Assembly: GCA_024691065.1 (NCBI GenBank)
Contig: JAILOA010000386.1
Coordinates: 1 to 28,006 of the forward strand
Source of the DNA: Lachnospiraceae bacterium
GTDB lineage: Bacteria > Bacillota > Clostridia > Lachnospirales > Lachnospiraceae
Direction of reading: 5' to 3'
Length of the DNA: 28,006 nt
Positions 7,793 to 14,962 of the stretch are shown piece after piece. Positions within the stretch are counted from its first letter, which is position 1; each line of letters begins with the position of its first letter. The position numbers and the translations under genes were made by a program. The notes beneath the pieces are model-generated. The model was not told the origin of the DNA, made no database searches, and saw nothing but the letters and a program-made list of their open reading frames with translations.

Positions 7793-8782
7793 TTAACTCA
7801 TACTGATTACCGATTGAGGACAGGCACTTACACAGGCACCGCATGAAAGACAAGCTCTCTCATCAACCTTCCATGTACCACTGTCACCGTCTACGGTAAT
7901 AGCACTTGCAGGACAACCGCCGGCACAGGCTCCGCAGAATATACAATCAGAAACATTACATTTTGGAATAATCTTAGCTGATGAATCAGCTTTCTTAGGA
8001 GCAGCTTTATCGCCCTTAGCTTCATCAGTAGACTCAGGCTTTTTATTGGATAATCCGATATATGTATCTTCACCGTATGGCTCAGGTTTCTTGGAACCGT
8101 CGGCATTATAATAATTACTTTCAGCCTTAATATCAAGACAGTGTCTAGGGCAGTTAAGCTCACATAAACCACAGTCTATACAACGACCTTCGTCAATTGT
8201 CCACATCTTATTCTGTCTGTCAACGGTTATAGCATTTGCAGGACAGTTTCTTGCACACATTGCACAGAATATACATCTGTCAATTGCATTATGCGGAACA
8301 GGTGACATATTTGATGAATAATAATGTGCAGGAAGATATTTTTTCTTCTTGTTCTCTTTAGCTTCTGTCTTTTCTGCTGCAACAGGAGCCTTGACAGGTG
8401 CTTTAGCCGGCCTCTTTGCAGGCTTTGGCACAGGAAGCGGACCACCCGGTCTTTCAATAACAGATGGTTTCTTTTCGCTGTCAGGAGTACAATATCCCGG
8501 CACTATTTTTAAACAATGCTTAGGGCAAACCTGTGAACAATAATTACACTGGATACAGTCAAATCTGTTAATTTCCCATGTTCCCTTTGCTCTATCTACG
8601 GTGATTGCTCTCGGTGGACAGTTTCTCATACACATTCCACAAAAGATGCATTCTTCAATATTAATTTCAATATGTCCTCTGCTGCGTTCAGGGTATTCTC
8701 TTGGCTCAGCCGGATAATTCAGTGTTTCAGGTTCTGAAAACAAATTTTTGAGGACTGTTTTTGAAAAAGTAAGTAATGCCAT
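7793..8782 (-). CDS. echF: Ech hydrogenase subunit EchF, enlarged to a six-cluster polyferredoxin
   Basis: EchF passes electrons from ferredoxin towards the N2-type cluster of EchC. Residues 1-95 are classical EchF: the membrane-attached start FSKTVLKNLFSEP, then YPAEPREYPER, and two CX2CX2CX3CP motifs at Cys45-55 and Cys76-86. A Pro/Ala/Lys-rich linker follows. A second ferredoxin module (Cys170-180 and Cys201-211), another polar linker and a third module (Cys280-290 and Cys311-321) come next, so all 24 ligands for six [4Fe-4S] clusters are present. Each module repeats CIFC..C...CP..AITVD....W...., which points to internal triplication. Known EchF proteins have two clusters and about 120-145 residues; this has 329. 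GTGAGGT precedes the ATG. The gene lies after echE in canonical order. Confidence 0.94.
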   Translation of the reverse strand: MALLTFSKTVLKNLFSEPETLNYPAEPREYPERSRGHIEINIEECIFCGMCMRNCPPRAITVDRAKGTWEINRFDCIQCNYCSQVCPKHCLKIVPGYCTPDSEKKPSVIERPGGPLPVPKPAKRPAKAPVKAPVAAEKTEAKENKKKKYLPAHYYSSNMSPVPHNAIDRCIFCAMCARNCPANAITVDRQNKMWTIDEGRCIDCGLCELNCPRHCLDIKAESNYYNADGSKKPEPYGEDTYIGLSNKKPESTDEAKGDKAAPKKADSSAKIIPKCNVSDCIFCGACAGGCPASAITVDGDSGTWKVDERACLSCGACVSACPQSVISMS

Positions 8783-8820
8783 AGTTACCTCACTTTCGTA
8801 TTATTTCAAGTCTTTATTCA

Positions 8821-8890
8821 CCTGCCTGCATATATTGTAAGCAGGATCAACTTTATCTGATATATTATTAACTTAACAATGAAGTTAAGT
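8821..8890 (-). repeat. Two small stem-loops in the echE-echF spacer
   Basis: The 132-nt spacer holds two inverted repeats. ACTTAAC/GTTAAGT (8871-8877 with 8884-8890) has a 6-nt loop, and CCTGC/GCAGG (8825-8829 with 8841-8845) has an 11-nt loop. Neither has a following T-run on the minus strand, so they look more like processing or stability elements than terminators. Function is inference. Confidence 0.4.
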
Positions 8891-8914
8891 AATGAATAAA
8901 ATTTTACCTTTATA

Positions 8915-10012
8915 TTATCTTTCGGTACAACTGATACAAGGGTCAATAGTAAGAACCAATAAAGGAACATCGGCAAATGGTGCACCCTTTAATGTATGAA
9001 TTAGTGGTGCAAGGTTTGCAAAGGTAGGAGTTCTTACCCTGAATCTGTCTATGAATTTAGTACCGTTTGCTTCTACATAATAGAAAGCTTCACCTCTCGG
9101 CTGCTCAAGACGCATTAAAAATTCGCCCTTTGGATTACCTTTAAGCTTAACACTAACCTCTTCACTGTCAGGAATCTTATCAATTGCCTGACGTACAATT
9201 TCAACAGATTGGAAAAGTTCTCCGATTCTTACGGCACAGCGTGCATATCCATCGCAGTCATTGCTTGTAATAATATCAAAATCAATATTATCATAAGCAG
9301 CATAACCTGTCTTACGAAGGTCAACCTCTATTCCGCTTGCTCTCATCATAGGACCGCAAGCGCCAAGAGCAATTGCCTCTTCCTTTGTAAGAATACCACT
9401 TCCGCAAAGTCTGCTCTTTACCGAATAATCATTTAAAAATGTATTCGCTACAGGCTTTAATTCCTTCTCTACCTGAATTACTGTTTCTTTCATGGCTTTA
9501 AGCATTTCAGGAGTGACATCCTTAATTAATCCGCCAACCTTGTTAACGGAAGAAATCAAACGTCCGCCTGTAGTAAGCTCAACCATATCAAGAACCTTCT
9601 CACGGATTCTCCAGCATTCATTGAATAATGCTTCGAAACCGAATCCATCGGCCAGAAGACCAAGCCATAATAAATGGCTGTGAAGTCTTGAAAATTCACA
9701 CCAGATGGTTCTTAAATATTTGGCTCTGTCAGGTATTTCCACATCCATAATATGTTCAACTGCTTCGCAATATCCCATACCATGCATGAAAGAACAGATA
9801 CCGCAGATTCTCTCTGCTACATATACCATTTCATTATAGTCTTTTTTCTCAACTAATTTTTCAAGACCACGGTGAATGAATCCGACCGAAGGAATTGCAT
9901 CAACTACCGTCTCATCTTCCATTACCAGGTCAATGTGAATCGGCTCAGGTAAAACCGGATGTTGTGGTCCGAAGGGAATAATCGTTCTCTTTGGTTTAAT
10001 AATCTCAGACAT
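8915..10012 (-). CDS. echE: Ech hydrogenase large (catalytic) subunit EchE
   Basis: EchE holds the [NiFe] site that reduces protons to H2. Both ligand pairs are present: ERICGICSFMH (Cys70, Cys73) and DPCISCTER at the very C-terminus (Cys359, Cys362). The complex I NuoD-like features GPQHP near residue 15 and PSVGFIHRGLEKL are also present. That combination marks a group 4 membrane hydrogenase and rules out a respiratory NuoD, which lacks the cysteines. The protein ends at the Arg after the last cysteine motif, with no C-terminal peptide to be removed. GGGAGA precedes the ATG, which lies 1 nt after the echD stop, so the two are coupled. Confidence 0.97.
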   Translation of the reverse strand: MSEIIKPKRTIIPFGPQHPVLPEPIHIDLVMEDETVVDAIPSVGFIHRGLEKLVEKKDYNEMVYVAERICGICSFMHGMGYCEAVEHIMDVEIPDRAKYLRTIWCEFSRLHSHLLWLGLLADGFGFEALFNECWRIREKVLDMVELTTGGRLISSVNKVGGLIKDVTPEMLKAMKETVIQVEKELKPVANTFLNDYSVKSRLCGSGILTKEEAIALGACGPMMRASGIEVDLRKTGYAAYDNIDFDIITSNDCDGYARCAVRIGELFQSVEIVRQAIDKIPDSEEVSVKLKGNPKGEFLMRLEQPRGEAFYYVEANGTKFIDRFRVRTPTFANLAPLIHTLKGAPFADVPLLVLTIDPCISCTER

Positions 10013-10013
10013 A

Positions 10014-10370
10014 TTATTTATCTCCCTTCTTTAAAAATGGTGTCTTGGTTTGAATTCTATAAAATTTATCATTATAGTCGGTAACTATACCCTTAATCTT
10101 AACTCCGAAGAGTTCCTTCATTTCATTTTCATATGTGAAGGCAGGGAAACAAATTCGGGAAATACTCGGTACTTCTGTATCGGTATCTATAATCAGTTTA
10201 TAAGTTACCATTTCATAACCATCGACAAATGAATATAATAATTCATATTTATCATTTACATAAGAAGCGCAGGCCTGAGCAAGTCTGTGTCCCTTATCTC
10301 TTTCCTCGGAAGCCACAATAACAAGCTTTTCCAAAGGAATCTCAACTATATTTCTGCCATAATTTTCCAT
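10014..10370 (-). CDS. echD: Ech hydrogenase subunit EchD (NuoC-like)
   Basis: This is the small 30-kDa-like subunit that packs against EchE and EchC, with no cofactor of its own. At 118 residues it fits EchD and is shorter than NuoC. The recognisable part is the family's C-terminal signature (FPAFTYENEMKELFGV), equivalent to the ...ERE..DLFGI segment of NuoC. The N-terminal half is weakly conserved. GAGAGGT lies 4 nt before the ATG. It sits between echC and echE, separated from echE by a single base. Confidence 0.92.
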   Translation of the reverse strand: MENYGRNIVEIPLEKLVIVASEERDKGHRLAQACASYVNDKYELLYSFVDGYEMVTYKLIIDTDTEVPSISRICFPAFTYENEMKELFGVKIKGIVTDYNDKFYRIQTKTPFLKKGDK

Positions 10371-10400
10371 AAAGACCTCTCAATCTATATATAACATAAA

Positions 10401-10418
10401 GCGATTAATATATATCGC
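10401..10418 (-). repeat. Small stem-loop in the echC-echD spacer
   Basis: GCGAT (10401-10405) and ATCGC (10414-10418) form a 5-bp stem over an AT-rich 8-nt loop, in an 82-nt spacer otherwise without features. A weak element; it may help mRNA stability or processing. Confidence 0.3.
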
Positions 10419-10452
10419 CACAACCAATCGGCTTCAATTTGTTATCAAATAT

Positions 10453-10998
10453 TTATGAAGCATTCTCCTCGTCGGATGCATTTTCATCTGAAGAATTATC
10501 ATCATTTGATGCATTTTCATCTACATCGTTATCCTCATCAAGACTTGGATCCTCAGGAAGTCCTCTTCCCTCCTGAACCATCTTATCATGTTTTTCCTGA
10601 TAAAGCGCCAAAGCCTTAACAACACCGTCAATTATGGATTCAGGTCTTGCTGCACATCCGGGAACATAAACATCCACAGGAATAACCTGATCAACTCCGC
10701 CCAGAATATTGTAACACTCCTTAAATATACCGCCTGTGCAGGCACAGGTTCCAACCGCAAGTACAACCTTAGGTTCAGGAATCTGATCATATATCTGCTT
10801 AACAATAGGAGCGTTTTGAGTATTAACACCTCCGGTAACACAGAATATATCTGCATGCATAGGATTACCGGTATTTATAATTCCAAAACGTTCAACATCA
10901 TACCTTGGCATGGTACAGGCAAGAACTTCAATGTCGCAGCCGTTACAGCTGGAGGCATCGTAATGAATAAGCCAAGGTGATTTATGAAAACTTTTCAT
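10453..10998 (-). CDS. echC: Ech hydrogenase small subunit EchC (NuoB-like) with acidic repeat tail
   Basis: EchC carries the single proximal [4Fe-4S] cluster that hands electrons to the [NiFe] site of EchE. Ligands are visible as CNGCDIE (Cys18, Cys21), VGTCACTGGIF (Cys85) and VPGCAARPE (Cys115). The family core ends near residue 140. The last ~35 residues are extra, strongly acidic and built on an 11-residue tandem repeat (DENASNDDNSS then DENASDEENAS), encoded by a 15-bp direct repeat 33 nt apart (10475-10489 and 10508-10522). I do not know this tail from other EchC proteins. GTGAGGT lies just before the ATG. It follows echB after 126 nt. Confidence 0.95.
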   Translation of the reverse strand: MKSFHKSPWLIHYDASSCNGCDIEVLACTMPRYDVERFGIINTGNPMHADIFCVTGGVNTQNAPIVKQIYDQIPEPKVVLAVGTCACTGGIFKECYNILGGVDQVIPVDVYVPGCAARPESIIDGVVKALALYQEKHDKMVQEGRGLPEDPSLDEDNDVDENASNDDNSSDENASDEENAS

Positions 10999-11051
10999 TT
11001 TTACCTCACATTCCGAAGCATTTTAGCTTCATCTATCATAACAATCAGCAT

Positions 11052-11119
11052 CGGATTTAAATAAAGAATATTTAAAAAATAACCTTTATACTAAGTAAAT
11101 CCGAAAAGCATTAATGCTT
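11052..11119. repeat. Inverted repeats in the echB-echC spacer
   Basis: CGGATTTA (11052-11059) is the exact complement of TAAATCCG (11096-11103), 36 nt apart. The neighbouring AAGCATTAATGCTT (11106-11119) is a perfect 14-bp palindrome just after the echB stop. Neither is followed by a T-run. They could be RNA stems or protein-binding sites; no role can be assigned. Confidence 0.4.
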
Positions 11120-11124
11120 AAAAA

Positions 11125-12042
11125 CTAAATGTTTATATTCCTAATAATTTCAAGTACCAATAGATTTGTACCACCGCATATAAAGATAATTCCCCAGGAT
11201 AATTTAAACATTAAATCCCATTTAACTCTGGCTGAAGTATTATCAATAATTATCTCAAGGAAATATACAAGGATAATTGCTAAAGCTGCGACAATATAAC
11301 TCAACGGATTGGATGTTATAAAGAATAATCCTACAACGCCAAGTAACATAACCTGCTCATACCACTCTGCCACTTCTACGATACCATAAGCAGCACCGGA
11401 AAATTCTGCGGTTACACCCTTAACAACCTCTTGATGTGCATGGTGTGAAGTACTGATATCGAAAGGTGATTTTCTGAATTTTATAGTCAATATAAATATA
11501 AAACCTATAAAGAATCCCGGTAAATATATAATTGCAGGCATATCCGAACGAACAAGGTCTATTACCTTAAAAGTCGGAGTTACAAAGTCTTTATTTGCAC
11601 TGGTACTAAGATAGAATCCGATTGCAACCAAAAGCTCCATAGGCTCACAACACATCATCTGTACAAGCTCACGAAGTGTACCGACACCGGTATAGGCAGT
11701 ATGTGTAGATGAAGCTGCAAGAATCAAAAAGATTGAAGCTGTAGATGTACAAAGGAATACCATCAAAAGGTCATATCCGCCAAAGAATAATGCTCCGGCA
11801 AATATAACAAAGAAAAGATATGATAAAAGTAAAAATAATTGACTTTTATTAACGGAAACAAATTCTTTGTTAAAAAGTTTAAGCACATCGTAGAACGGCT
11901 GTGTAACCTTAGGTCCGATTCTTCTTTGCATCCTGGCAGATATCTTTCTGTCAAAACCATCCAGAATTCCACCGATGAAAGGAGCGCATACTATAAAGAC
12001 TATTACAGCTATAAGTCTTAAAATATTAACAGTATTTATCAT
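11125..12042 (-). CDS. echB: Ech hydrogenase membrane subunit EchB (NuoH-like)
   Basis: EchB is the membrane anchor that links the soluble hydrogenase arm to the ion pump, homologous to NuoH. The signature between the first segments is present (GFDRKISARMQRRIGPKV, then QPFYDVLKLFNKE), as are about eight hydrophobic segments and the loop FRKSPFDISTSHHAHQEVV, equivalent to the quinone-loop region of NuoH. The start is the ATG at 12042 (MINTVNIL), which overlaps the echA stop as ATGA and has GGAGGTG 6 nt upstream; an in-frame ATG at 12060 lacks that support. Length is 305 residues, typical of EchB. Confidence 0.96.
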   Translation of the reverse strand: MINTVNILRLIAVIVFIVCAPFIGGILDGFDRKISARMQRRIGPKVTQPFYDVLKLFNKEFVSVNKSQLFLLLSYLFFVIFAGALFFGGYDLLMVFLCTSTASIFLILAASSTHTAYTGVGTLRELVQMMCCEPMELLVAIGFYLSTSANKDFVTPTFKVIDLVRSDMPAIIYLPGFFIGFIFILTIKFRKSPFDISTSHHAHQEVVKGVTAEFSGAAYGIVEVAEWYEQVMLLGVVGLFFITSNPLSYIVAALAIILVYFLEIIIDNTSARVKWDLMFKLSWGIIFICGGTNLLVLEIIRNINI

Positions 12043-14093
12043 AATACACCTCCCATCCATGTAGCCAATGCAATTCCAAGCATGGAAAGATTCAGAATTA
12101 CTCCGATAATTACGGAAGGAGTAAATATTTTCTTCTCACCGAAATAATCATCCATATACCAGTTAGAAACATGTAATTCCTTCTCACCGCCGAATGAATC
12201 GGTAAAGTGTTTATTATCACCTGTATTTATACCATTCATATAACCGATAACCGGTTTGGTCTTGGTATTCCTGGTAAGAAAATAAGTTACTACAGGAACA
12301 ATAATAATTGCAATTATCATAAATATCATAGTTCTTAAGTTATTTTCATTAAGAGGAACAAGTGTCTTCAAAGTATCAAATGAACCCATTATAAGGCTTT
12401 CGGTATCTTTTGAAGATATAGATGCTTGTCCGTAAATACCGTAGTTATACCAAAACTGACTTAAAAGCACATGAGGCAGTACAACCTTACTTGATATAAT
12501 CGGTAATCCAAGACATACGCAGATAGCAAGACCTGCATGTGTAAACATTGAAATATATTCATTCTTCTCGGTAACATCATTCTGCTTTTCTTCATTAGTA
12601 CCAAGAAGTTTTGACATCCACTTAGTCCAATAGAACATTGTAGAAGCACTACCAAAGCATACAAAGAGAACCATGATTGTACTTGAAGCATCTACCATGG
12701 ATTTAAGAGCTGCCCACTTGGAAATAAGCATACCGAATGGTGCAAGATACATGCCAACCATACCGATAAGTAAGATAAGAGCAAGCTTAGGAAGTCTTCT
12801 CATAAGTCCCTGCATATCTTCGATATCACGACTGTGAGTAGAATTCTCTATAGCTCCGACAGCCTGGAAACACATTGATTTTGAAATAGCATGGAAAATC
12901 ATTAAGAACATCGCAGCCCAAACGGTTTCAACTGTTCCTATACCCGCACAAGCAACCATTAAACCAAGGTTTGAAATAGTTGAATATGCAAGTACCTTCT
13001 TTCCGTCGCTCTGTGAAATAGCAAGAAGTGAAGCTGCGAAAAATGTAAATCCACCAACCAAATATACACAAGTACCAACCTTGGTACCCGAAAGAGCCGG
13101 TGAAATTCTAAGAAGAAGGTAAACTCCCGCCTTAACCATTGTTGCAGAGTGGAGAAGTGCCGAAGACGGAGTCGGAGCAACCATCGCACCAAGTAACCAC
13201 TTTGAAAACGGGAATTGTGCGGTTTTCGATATTGCAGCAAATGCAAGCGCAGCCAAACAAAGAGTTGCAGCTGTATTGCTAATATCGGAACTAAATGTAT
13301 AAATTAAGTCATTCATGTTAAAGGAATGGAATTTATATGCAGAGAACAATATAACTACAGCAAATCCAAGTCCACCCACAAGGTTCATCCACAAAGCCCT
13401 GAAACAATTTGTAATTGCTTCATCAGTCTTAGTATAACCAATGAGAAGGAAGGAACATACACTGGTGGTCTCCCAGAAACATTCAAGCCACATAATATGC
13501 TGTGTGGTTACCAAACCAAACATTGCTGCATAGAATACAAAAATCATAGAAAAGAAGAATTTTCTTCTGTCAGCGAATTCCTTATGATGTACATGGTATC
13601 CTCTCATATAACCTACAGCATAAATCGCAATAAGACTACCTACAATACCTATGATTAAAATCATAATGCATGAAAGCCAGTCAAAATGCATAGATAACTG
13701 CTCTCCCTTAGGATGTGGTCCGTTAACCTCCACCCACATAACAATGCAAGTTTGAATGATTGAGAGAAGAGCAATGATTTTTTTGTGATATTTGAAACTT
13801 AATGCAATTATCACAACCATTAAAATCAAATCACCTGCAAGTGTGAGAAAATTGAAAACATCATTAAACGGAAGGTTAAAGCATATTCCACTTCCGTCAT
13901 AAGTGACATTTGATAATTGATTACGCTTAAAAACCCACATATAGGTCGTACAAAGTACTAATGCGATATTAATTACTCCTCCGGCATAAACCACGATTCC
14001 TCTGGCTTTGTCTGACGGCATCAGTGCAATAAGGACGGCGAATATCAGTGGAATTACAATAAGCGCTGCTATCAAATTGGCCATCGATAACAT
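12039..14093 (-). CDS. echA: Ech hydrogenase antiporter-like membrane subunit EchA (NuoL-like)
   Basis: EchA is the ion-translocating subunit, related to NuoL/MrpA. The core contains ECFWETTSVCSFLLIGYTK (conserved Glu and Lys) and KTAQFPFSKWLLGAM, followed by APTPSSALLHSATMVKAGV, the proton_antipo_M signature with its key lysines. A dozen or more hydrophobic segments span the protein. At 684 residues it fits EchA. I start at the ATG at 14093 (MLSMANLI) because GAGGA lies upstream; the ATG at 14114 has none. It is the first gene of the operon, with a leader of about 100 nt from the consensus promoter, and its stop overlaps the echB start. Confidence 0.95.
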   Translation of the reverse strand: MLSMANLIAALIVIPLIFAVLIALMPSDKARGIVVYAGGVINIALVLCTTYMWVFKRNQLSNVTYDGSGICFNLPFNDVFNFLTLAGDLILMVVIIALSFKYHKKIIALLSIIQTCIVMWVEVNGPHPKGEQLSMHFDWLSCIMILIIGIVGSLIAIYAVGYMRGYHVHHKEFADRRKFFFSMIFVFYAAMFGLVTTQHIMWLECFWETTSVCSFLLIGYTKTDEAITNCFRALWMNLVGGLGFAVVILFSAYKFHSFNMNDLIYTFSSDISNTAATLCLAALAFAAISKTAQFPFSKWLLGAMVAPTPSSALLHSATMVKAGVYLLLRISPALSGTKVGTCVYLVGGFTFFAASLLAISQSDGKKVLAYSTISNLGLMVACAGIGTVETVWAAMFLMIFHAISKSMCFQAVGAIENSTHSRDIEDMQGLMRRLPKLALILLIGMVGMYLAPFGMLISKWAALKSMVDASSTIMVLFVCFGSASTMFYWTKWMSKLLGTNEEKQNDVTEKNEYISMFTHAGLAICVCLGLPIISSKVVLPHVLLSQFWYNYGIYGQASISSKDTESLIMGSFDTLKTLVPLNENNLRTMIFMIIAIIIVPVVTYFLTRNTKTKPVIGYMNGINTGDNKHFTDSFGGEKELHVSNWYMDDYFGEKKIFTPSVIIGVILNLSMLGIALATWMGGVL

Positions 14094-14198
14094 GAATAAT
14101 TCCTCGCTTTCCATAGAAAATAATAAATAAGTTCAGTTATTAACATATAAATACATAGAATGCATTTATATAAACGTAAACAACCCATAACCTTACTA

Positions 14199-14227
14199 AT
14201 TATATTATTATAGGGAATAATTGTCAA
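14199..14227 (-). promoter_or_regulatory. Consensus sigma-A promoter of the ech-hyp operon
   Basis: On the minus strand TTGACA (14227-14222), exactly 17 bp, then TATAAT (14204-14199): a perfect match to both hexamers. The start would be near 14192, leaving a leader of about 100 nt before echA. It lies 25 bp beyond the upstream terminator. Such a strong promoter suggests high, largely constitutive expression of the hydrogenase unless a repressor or leader control acts. Confidence 0.88.
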
Positions 14228-14251
14228 TTAAAAGAATTAAGTAGAATTATT

Positions 14252-14277
14252 AAAAAAAGCCTTAAAAATCAAGGCTT
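14252..14277 (-). terminator. Intrinsic terminator of the mfd-prsA-cheX unit
   Basis: On the minus strand AAGCCTT (14277-14271), a 7-nt loop, AAGGCTT (14263-14257) and a continuous T-run (14258-14252) make a clear Rho-independent terminator. It stands between cheX and the ech promoter and insulates the two units. Confidence 0.85.
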
Positions 14278-14310
14278 CGGAAAAAGTCAAAAGACATAAA
14301 TGAGAAGAAA

Positions 14311-14365
14311 GTTTTTTAACTTAAAGATGAAAAAAAATAACTTATAAGAATCCAAGTTAAAAAAC
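14311..14365. repeat. 12-bp perfect inverted repeat downstream of cheX
   Basis: GTTTTTTAACTT (14311-14322) and AAGTTAAAAAAC (14354-14365) are exact complements, 31 nt apart, just after the cheX stop. The loop contains the palindrome CTTATAAG. The stem is AT-rich and lacks a GC core, so it may add to termination or 3'-end stability; the classical terminator is further on. Confidence 0.5.
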
Positions 14366-14406
14366 ATTTAATTATGAACAAAAAAATATATATTAAAAAC
14401 AAAAAA

Positions 14407-14856
14407 TCATACAACGATATCCAGGTAGAACTCTTCCTGAGACACGGATACCGGGATTCTTAATATATCGACATCATCGCTGTCTTCGATTTGATCGCCG
14501 TTTAAGAATTCAGGAATCGTAACATTTACATAAATATCTTTCATTGAAAAAACGATGGATGCATTACCGGCAATCATATTTCCGAGCTCGCAAAGGGCAG
14601 ACCGACCAAGCTCATCAATTTCATCAACCTCAAAATTAACCATCATAGAGATGATTTTAATTGCGATTGATTTATTAAATGCAAGGATGACAGACCCTTC
14701 AATATCACCCATAATCCCTAAAACGATAATTACATCATCAGATGAATAATCCATTTGCTTATGGATGGTAGTCTTATATTCTATATTTTTCCGGCACATC
14801 TGCTGTATTACCTTACTTAAAGAAAGTAAGAACGGTGTAACTATCTCCAATTCCAT
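14407..14856 (-). CDS. CheX-like chemotaxis phosphatase family protein
   Basis: CheX/CheC/FliY proteins dephosphorylate CheY-P. This 149-residue protein has the CheX-type fold pattern and one active-site signature S-x3-E-x2-N at Ser86, Glu90, Asn93 (within SALCELGNMIAGNA), and no second copy, which fits CheX rather than CheC. The N-terminal EIVTPFLLSLSKVIQQM helix and the beta-rich IVLGIMGDIEGSVILAF segment also fit. No other chemotaxis gene is nearby; it follows the foldase gene by 106 nt. A possible own promoter and a downstream terminator suggest that it is expressed at least partly alone. The substrate could be CheY or another receiver domain. Confidence 0.82.
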   Translation of the reverse strand: MELEIVTPFLLSLSKVIQQMCRKNIEYKTTIHKQMDYSSDDVIIVLGIMGDIEGSVILAFNKSIAIKIISMMVNFEVDEIDELGRSALCELGNMIAGNASIVFSMKDIYVNVTIPEFLNGDQIEDSDDVDILRIPVSVSQEEFYLDIVV

Positions 14857-14920
14857 ATACCCTAAATGCTATCCTTTCAAAAAAACATATCCAAAAAACA
14901 AAAAAATTTTTTCTAAAACT

Positions 14921-14949
14921 ATTATAATATAATTCAATTCAACAAATAA
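14921..14949 (-). promoter_or_regulatory. Possible promoter for the cheX-like gene
   Basis: A consensus TATAAT (minus strand, 14926-14921) lies in the 106-nt spacer, but the hexamer 17 bp upstream (TTATTT) is a poor -35. The surrounding DNA is so AT-rich that chance matches are expected. The leader would contain several T-runs. Confidence 0.3.
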
Positions 14950-14962
14950 TTCAATATATTAT

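Noticed and set aside
12039..14093. Respiratory complex I (nuo) operon
   Set aside because: The NuoD-like protein has both CxxC [NiFe] ligand pairs, and hypC/hypD are attached. The six-gene order is that of Ech, and no nuoE/F/G/A/J/K/N is present.
14115..14192. Riboswitch in the ~100-nt leader of echA
   Set aside because: I could not find a recognisable aptamer pattern or a terminator or SD-sequestering stem in the leader.
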